Virus record (IMG/VR): IMGVR_UViG_3300044630_001714
Coordinates: 1 to 23,120 of that record
Origin: a virus
Reading direction: 5' to 3' (one strand)
Length of the DNA: 23,120 nt
The notes under the pieces are model-generated. The model saw only the letters and a list, made by a program, of their open reading frames with translations, ran no database searches and was not told the origin of the DNA. How positions within the stretch are numbered: position 1 is the first letter of the stretch; each line of letters opens with the position of its first letter. Shown one piece after another: positions 20,084 through 23,120 of the stretch. The translations under genes were made by a program, and so were the position numbers.

Positions 20084-20170
20084 ATGCACAGAATCAATAA
20101 CTTACGTGTTTTTGAGTCGACATTTTCTCGACACTGGACCGACATTTCTCGACACAAGTCAACATTTTCG
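20054..20170. repeat. Iteron-like repeats GTCGACAT(TT)TCTCGACACT
   Basis: Three units of about 17-20 bp: 20054-20070, 20116-20135 and 20137-20156, each with TCTCGACAC (20061-20069, 20126-20134, 20147-20155), and a partial fourth at 20158-20170. The last two full cores are 21 nt apart, two helical turns. They adjoin the A/T-rich tract at 19981-20045. Confidence 0.6.
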
Positions 20171-20263
20171 TACATTCAGAGGTCTAAGAGGCGTCAGACG
20201 AACTATGTGCTGCGTTGGCTTACCGATGGTAAGAGGTATATAATGATGAACAATGAAGAGTAG
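20084..20263 (+). CDS. Possible small basic protein, 59 aa, overlapping the iteron-like repeats
   Basis: The last 27 codons (RSKRRQTNYVLRWLTDGKRY then IMMNNEE) look coding in composition, and the stop overlaps the next gene's ATG (ATGAAGAGTAG) by 11 nt. The part upstream of about 20165 is made of the repeats, and no good start lies between them, so the ATG at 20084 is only a guess. It may be a real small gene or a remnant fused to the repeats. Confidence 0.35.
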   Translation: MHRINNLRVFESTFSRHWTDISRHKSTFSYIQRSKRRQTNYVLRWLTDGKRYIMMNNEE

Positions 20264-20549
20264 GTTATTGTGCATAGATGATTCCATCAAGGCGGACCAG
20301 ATAGAGTTCGTGTGCATGGTGTACCCACAGTGGGTGAAGAAGGGTGAGCAGTACACTGTGAGGCAGGTATTGGAGAACGATGGGATTGTCACTGGTGTTT
20401 TATTGGAGGAGGTTCGTAACGAGGAGATCTATCAGCAGCTTCTTGGTCGGTATCAGGAGCCAGCGTTTAGGATGAGTAGGTTTGTAGAAATAACTGCGTG
20501 CGAGAACTCTGTTTGTAATTCATTTGAATTTACTAACTTTGTCGAGTAA
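20253..20549 (+). CDS. Hypothetical phage protein, 98 aa
   Basis: Starts MKSRLLCIDDSIKADQIEFV, then VYPQWVKKGEQYTVRQVLEN and GIVTGVLLEEVRNEEIY, ending in SRFVEITACENSV. The pattern is a compact beta-rich domain (an SH3-like barrel is possible from YPQWVKKGEQYTVRQV). It is the first convincing rightward gene of the late side. Its 3' end contains the likely promoter of the next gene. Function unknown. Confidence 0.8.
   Translation: MKSRLLCIDDSIKADQIEFVCMVYPQWVKKGEQYTVRQVLENDGIVTGVLLEEVRNEEIYQQLLGRYQEPAFRMSRFVEITACENSVCNSFEFTNFVE
20512..20541 (+). promoter_or_regulatory. Probable promoter of the basic virion-like gene
   Basis: TTTG (20512-20515) and TAACTTTG (20534-20541) with an 18-nt spacer, slightly short of the Bacteroidetes optimum. 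It lies inside the 3' end of the preceding gene; the start would be near 20548, 24 nt before the next ATG. Confidence 0.5.
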
Positions 20550-20571
20550 TTACTTTTAAAAAACATATGTC

Positions 20572-21564
20572 ATGGCATTAATGAGAACAAGCCGTAAGGC
20601 AACAAAAGGTCCTGGTGACCCAGTTAAACCTAAGAACTTAAAGCAAGTAACTGTCACTAGTAAAAAACCTACTTCTGGTGGTAGAACACAAGCTCAATAT
20701 AAAAGTATGAGTGCTGAAGATCAGTATAAAGAATGGGTTTCGGAGCAGAGAAAAGCACCTAATTATGAATATACAGCTGGTATTGGCAGAAAGGCTGGAG
20801 GGTCTAAACTTACACCTTCAGAGCTTGAGTTATTTAATAAAGAGCAGGAATCTATGGGATACAATATGAAGGCTAAAGAGGTATGGTATGCAAAAGGTTC
20901 TGAAGGTTCTGAAGGAGCTAAATATGGAAAACCTGGACCACACCAAGTTTACTATGCTGATCCTTCAAAAGAAAAGCAGTATTACAAATCTCCAGCTAAA
21001 GTAACTCCTGCTACTCCAGTTAAGACACCTGAGAAAGTTGAGGTAGGTAAGTTGCCAACAAGAAAGCTTACTCAATCTACACCTAGCCCTACAATTATTC
21101 AAAAAAAGAAGCCTGAGATGGTTAACAAAGCTATTGAAGGTCCTGGGGTAAAAGGTAAAAGCTTTAAGAATAAAGCAAGTGTAACAAATAGATTAAAAGG
21201 TGGATCAATTAATACTGGTTCTGAAGGTCGTAAGTTCCGTAGAGAAGAAAAATTGGCTGGTGCTTATACACGTACTAAGGCATTAGCTGATGAAAACCAA
21301 GGACCTAGAGTTGTTGCAGGTGCATTTTCTAAAGAGAAAAAAGCTGGATATAAAACTATGCGTAGTGATCTTAGAGCTGCTAGAAAAGAGACTGGTGTAA
21401 AAGTTGGTAGTGCTATAAGAGACACTCGTAAAGCACAGAAGTTCGAAAAGAAGGAGCAGGTAGGAAAAACTAGGTACTTCACTAAAGAAAAAATGGCTGA
21501 ACAAGTTGAGAAAAAACCTGGTATGAAAGGAAGAATGCAAGCTGGAAAGATGCGATATAAGTGA
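20572..21564 (+). CDS. Very basic low-complexity protein, probable virion or DNA-binding, 330 aa
   Basis: This protein is dominated by Lys, Arg, Gly, Ser and Pro with few large hydrophobic stretches, so it is mostly disordered. Short ordered-looking parts are YKSMSAEDQYKEWVSEQRK and HQVYYADPSKEKQYY; the middle is Pro/Thr-Lys-rich (TPATPVKTPEKV), and the C-terminal 130 residues repeat Lys/Arg-rich helical pieces. Such proteins occur among structural genes and may bind packaged DNA or act as a scaffold; this is inference from composition. It has its own promoter-like site and a strong terminator after it. The ATG at 20572 (MALMRTSRK) is preferred; a second Met at residue 4 is possible. Confidence 0.85.
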   Translation: MALMRTSRKATKGPGDPVKPKNLKQVTVTSKKPTSGGRTQAQYKSMSAEDQYKEWVSEQRKAPNYEYTAGIGRKAGGSKLTPSELELFNKEQESMGYNMKAKEVWYAKGSEGSEGAKYGKPGPHQVYYADPSKEKQYYKSPAKVTPATPVKTPEKVEVGKLPTRKLTQSTPSPTIIQKKKPEMVNKAIEGPGVKGKSFKNKASVTNRLKGGSINTGSEGRKFRREEKLAGAYTRTKALADENQGPRVVAGAFSKEKKAGYKTMRSDLRAARKETGVKVGSAIRDTRKAQKFEKKEQVGKTRYFTKEKMAEQVEKKPGMKGRMQAGKMRYK

Positions 21565-21582
21565 TAAATATATTTTTTTTTA

Positions 21583-21620
21583 AAAATACCTGCCAAAAAA
21601 TTTGGTGGGTATTTTTTTTT
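21583..21620 (+). terminator. Strong terminator after the basic protein gene
   Basis: Bases 21583-21597 pair with 21601-21615 over 15 positions (13 Watson-Crick and two G-U), with a 3-nt A loop, and are followed by T to 21620. The right arm also contains the TTTG of the next promoter. Confidence 0.85.
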
Positions 21621-21631
21621 GACTACATTTG
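21601..21631 (+). promoter_or_regulatory. Promoter of the secreted 115-aa protein, overlapping the terminator
   Basis: TTTG (21601-21604) and TACATTTG (21624-21631) are separated by 19 nt, an exact Bacteroidetes-type match. The -33 box is the start of the terminator's right arm. Transcription would start near 21638, about 20 nt before the ATG. Confidence 0.75.
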
Positions 21632-21658
21632 AAGTAGAAACTCAATTAAATAACAACT

Positions 21659-22006
21659 ATGAAGAAAGCAATTTTATCGGCAATCATGTTAGCGTTTAGC
21701 TTCATGGCCACAGCACAAGAGACTTACAAGAACCACAGCTCAGCTCCAGACTTTGAGTGGTATTATGTAAAAGGTGACACTAACCTAGTATCATTTAAAG
21801 GAAGCAGCTTTGACATGAATGGTATTGTTTACAACTGGTTAGATGCATATGGAATGAATGCCGCAAACCCTGACGAAAAATTCACAGACAAGAAATCAGG
21901 TGCAGAGGTTAACGTATGGTTCTACAAGAATGAGTACGATCAGAATGTAAGAATGATGTTCTACAAGAACACTGATAGAAGCATGATTATGTGCAGGGTA
22001 TTATAA
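21659..22006 (+). CDS. Secreted small protein with Sec signal peptide, 115 aa
   Basis: The N-terminus (MKK, then AILSAIMLAFSFMATAQ) is a typical Bacteroidetes signal peptide, likely cut after Ala-Thr-Ala or at AQ-ET near residue 20. The mature part has aromatic and charged patches (PDFEWYYVKGDTNLVSFKGS; EVNVWFYKNEYDQNVRMMF) and looks like a small beta-sheet domain. A phage coding an exported protein suggests action in the host envelope, for example superinfection exclusion or receptor masking; this is unproven. It has a dedicated promoter and terminator. Its last 20 codons and terminator recur at 22775-22886. Confidence 0.85.
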   Translation: MKKAILSAIMLAFSFMATAQETYKNHSSAPDFEWYYVKGDTNLVSFKGSSFDMNGIVYNWLDAYGMNAANPDEKFTDKKSGAEVNVWFYKNEYDQNVRMMFYKNTDRSMIMCRVL

Positions 22007-22030
22007 CAACCACCACTCTACATAACGAAG

Positions 22031-22058
22031 ACGCATACTTAACGGTGTGCGTTTTTTT
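22031..22058 (+). terminator. Terminator of the secreted protein gene
   Basis: ACGCATAC (22031-22038) pairs with GTGTGCGT (22045-22052), one G-U pair, loop TTAACG, followed by seven T to 22058. Confidence 0.85.
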
Positions 22059-22061
22059 ATT

Positions 22062-22069
22062 TATCTTTG
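22062..22069 (+). promoter_or_regulatory. Promoter -7 box TATCTTTG for the 229-aa gene
   Basis: TATCTTTG fits TAnnTTTG and lies 4 nt after the terminator T tract. The expected -33 position (near 22038-22042) reads CTTAA, not TTTG, so the promoter is weaker on consensus grounds or needs a phage factor. The start near 22076 would give a leader of about 13 nt. Confidence 0.55.
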
Positions 22070-22088
22070 TCAAAAAAAAAAGGAAATT

Positions 22089-22778
22089 ATGCCAACAGTA
22101 CCAAGTGGAACCAAGTTTATAGGCATCTCATCTAATGTAGACACATTGGAGCGGAAGTCATCTTTAGCGAACAGCCCATCACAGATTTATACGATTGATG
22201 ATATAGTATCTTCTGTACCTGCTCAAGAATCAGTATCGGGTATTCATGCATTGATTAAGCCAATTTCAGGAATGTTGATTACTCCAGCTGTAGCAGGTGG
22301 AGGACAGACTACTGTTAACTATCCAGCAGCTGACACTATAGTTGCATACCCGTTTATACCTAATAATACTTTTAGTGTTACAGAGTTAAATGTAGAGGTA
22401 ACTACAGCAGCTTCAGGCAACAACATAAGAGTTATGATATACTCTCATGGTGAATCAACTGCTCTTCCAGATCAGAAGTTATTTGAATCTGACAATGTAT
22501 CAACAACATCAACAGGAGTTAAGGTTATACCATGTAGTTTTGAGTTTGTAGCTGGAGAGACGTATTGGTTTGCATCGCATGGTGGGTCATTGGGTATTGG
22601 CATGAGGGCGTTAGATTCACCTCAGTTGTTTAGTATAGGTATCAATCCAGCTGACGGTAATATTATCAATATAATACTTAAGACAGGTGTTCCAGTTGGT
22701 TCAGCACCACAGACATTTGGCACATCTGTATCACCATCGTTTGGTAAGGCGTGGAGAGTTATTTTAAAAGCTGAGTAA
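22089..22778 (+). CDS. Virion-like beta-rich protein, 229 aa
   Basis: The ATG at 22089 (MPTVPSGTKFIGISSNVDTL) follows AAAGGAAATT; the upstream ATG at 22047 lies inside the terminator and is rejected. The N-terminus includes SLANSPSQIYTIDDIVSSV, a pattern seen near trimerisation or attachment parts of Bacteroidetes phage tail proteins. The C-terminal 150 residues are Thr/Ser/Gly-rich beta strands (YPFIPNNTFSVTELNVEVTT; AGETYWFASHGGSLGIGM), like a receptor-binding or fibre head. It is bracketed by the two copies of the 133-bp repeat. Its stop codon begins within the second repeat copy. Confidence 0.85.
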   Translation: MPTVPSGTKFIGISSNVDTLERKSSLANSPSQIYTIDDIVSSVPAQESVSGIHALIKPISGMLITPAVAGGGQTTVNYPAADTIVAYPFIPNNTFSVTELNVEVTTAASGNNIRVMIYSHGESTALPDQKLFESDNVSTTSTGVKVIPCSFEFVAGETYWFASHGGSLGIGMRALDSPQLFSIGINPADGNIINIILKTGVPVGSAPQTFGTSVSPSFGKAWRVILKAE

Positions 22779-22780
22779 GA

Positions 22781-22834
22781 ATGATGTTCTACAAGAACAC
22801 TGATAGAAGCATGATTATGTGCAGGGTATTATAA
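22781..22834 (+). pseudogene. Duplicated 3' fragment of the secreted protein gene
   Basis: An ATG-started 17-codon remnant (MMFYKNTDRSMIMCRVL) identical to the C-terminus of the 115-aa protein. It follows a different gene here and has no promoter or signal peptide, so it is a duplicated gene end rather than a gene. Confidence 0.75.
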
Positions 22835-22858
22835 CAACCACCACTCTACATAACGAAG

Positions 22859-22886
22859 ACGCACACTTAACGGTGTGCGTTTTTTT
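22859..22886 (+). terminator. Terminator of the 229-aa gene (second copy)
   Basis: ACGCACAC pairs perfectly with GTGTGCGT across the same TTAACG loop and is followed by seven T. Confidence 0.85.
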
Positions 22887-22889
22887 ATT

Positions 22890-22897
22890 TATCTTTG
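22890..22897 (+). promoter_or_regulatory. Promoter -7 box TATCTTTG for the DUF1566-like gene
   Basis: Same box and context as 22062-22069. A start near 22904 would put the ATG at 22910 almost at the 5' end, so the transcript may be nearly leaderless. Confidence 0.5.
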
Positions 22898-22909
22898 TCA
22901 AAAAAAAGA

Positions 22910-23120
22910 ATGATAAGTCCATTTGGTATAAAGATAGGAGGTAGCTCTTCCCCTGCACCAGCAGCACCAGTAGGAGCAACATTGATGAAGACAGGGCAAA
23001 CCACTTCATATCGTACAGGCGATGATGGTGATATAGAAGCTGGTAGAGCAACTGATTTCTTTACTTTACCTAGTAATAACCCATTCGGAAACAACAAGAG
23101 GTTTACTGGTATTACAGGAG
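22910..23120 (+). CDS. DUF1566/Lcl-like adhesin-type protein, 3' end missing
   Basis: The first 70 residues are visible. MISPFGIKIGGSSSPAPAAP is a Ser/Pro/Ala linker, followed by LMKTGQTTSYRTGDDGD and IEAGRATDFFTL, which resembles the KTGQT-x-x-Y-x-x-GDDGD start of DUF1566 (Lcl C-terminal) domains in surface and phage attachment proteins. In phages of Bacteroidetes such C-type-lectin-like domains are often at fibre tips. The frame is open at the right edge, so domain content and any variable region are unknown. Confidence 0.8.
   Translation, partial: MISPFGIKIGGSSSPAPAAPVGATLMKTGQTTSYRTGDDGDIEAGRATDFFTLPSNNPFGNNKRFTGITG

Larger units (their letters stand above)
21947..22079 (+). repeat. First copy of 133-bp direct repeat (gene 3' end, terminator, -7 box)
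   Basis: Identical to 22775-22907 except T at 22036 for C at 22864. It covers the last 20 codons of the secreted protein gene, the terminator stem, its T tract, the TATCTTTG box and eight A of the following A run. The single mismatch is in the stem and still pairs (G-U), so the hairpin is kept. Confidence 0.95.
22775..22907 (+). repeat. Second copy of 133-bp direct repeat
   Basis: Copy of 21947-22079, offset exactly 828 bp, with one substitution. The first base is the last base of the GAG codon before the 229-aa gene's TAA; the TAA itself is shared with the repeat. Confidence 0.95.

Noticed and set aside
20054-20170. CRISPR array
   Set aside because: Only three or four units of unequal spacing, no uniform spacers and no cas genes.
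19810-20175. 121-aa minus frame with a hydrophobic middle
   Set aside because: The hydrophobic part is the translation of A/T runs; the frame crosses the iteron-like repeats and lacks start context.
22047-22088. Upstream ATG for the 229-aa gene (MRFFIYLCQKKKEI)
   Set aside because: It is within the terminator arm and upstream of the predicted transcript start; the ATG at 22089 has the better leader.
22775-23120. Diversity-generating retroelement target at the DUF1566-like gene
   Set aside because: No reverse transcriptase or template repeat is visible, and the end of the gene, where a variable region would lie, is outside the window.

Overview
The window looks like part of the genome of a tailed double-stranded DNA phage (or prophage) of a Bacteroidetes host, probably from the Flavobacteriia side. 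Evidence for the host group: several promoters fit the Bacteroidetes consensus TTTG-N19/20-TAnnTTTG; most starts have A-rich leaders and no Shine-Dalgarno; one protein has a typical Bacteroidetes signal peptide ending in ATAQ; the primase has a VirE-N/BT4734-like N-terminus; and the single-strand-binding protein is DUF3127-like. No ribosomal or metabolic genes are present. Genes are tightly packed, with many short overlaps.

Layout. Positions 1-2655 (+) hold the 3' part of a very large virion-type protein whose reading frame is open to the left edge. A shared terminator at 2659-2680 separates it from a long leftward block (about 19.0 kb down to 2.67 kb, - strand). Reading leftward from its promoter at 19231-19262, the block holds: (a) tiny early-type genes with a common leader motif AACCAAATAAAA (19.0-17.0 kb); (b) a tRNA-like gene of abnormal length with its own promoter, then a holin-like/endolysin pair (16.5-15.2 kb); (c) an AT-rich cassette with a TAGT-like glycosyltransferase, flanked by inverted and direct repeats (14.1-15.2 kb); (d) small genes plus an AT-rich pair, an HTH protein and a minimal SF3-like ATPase (14-11.4 kb); (e) the replication/recombination core: PD-(D/E)XK exonuclease, DUF3127-like SSB, VirE-N primase-helicase, an AT-rich DNA methyltransferase, an SF2/SNF2-like helicase and a VRR-NUC nuclease (11.4-5.0 kb); (f) small genes and a calcineurin-like phosphoesterase (5.1-2.67 kb).

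Between 19.26 and about 20.1 kb there is a gene-poor region with alternating Y-R repeats, palindromes, an A/T-rich tract and iteron-like TCTCGACAC repeats. It sits between divergent transcription units and is the best candidate for an origin or control region. To the right (+ strand, 20.1 kb to the end) are structural or late genes: a small conserved protein, a very basic low-complexity protein, a secreted 115-aa protein, a 229-aa virion-like protein and the start of a DUF1566/Lcl-like protein.

The most unusual feature is a 133-bp direct repeat (21947-22079 and 22775-22907, one mismatch). It carries a gene 3' end, a terminator and a promoter -7 box, and the two copies bracket the 229-aa gene, making it look like a modular terminator-promoter cassette. 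Product names rest on motifs read by eye; no database search was run.
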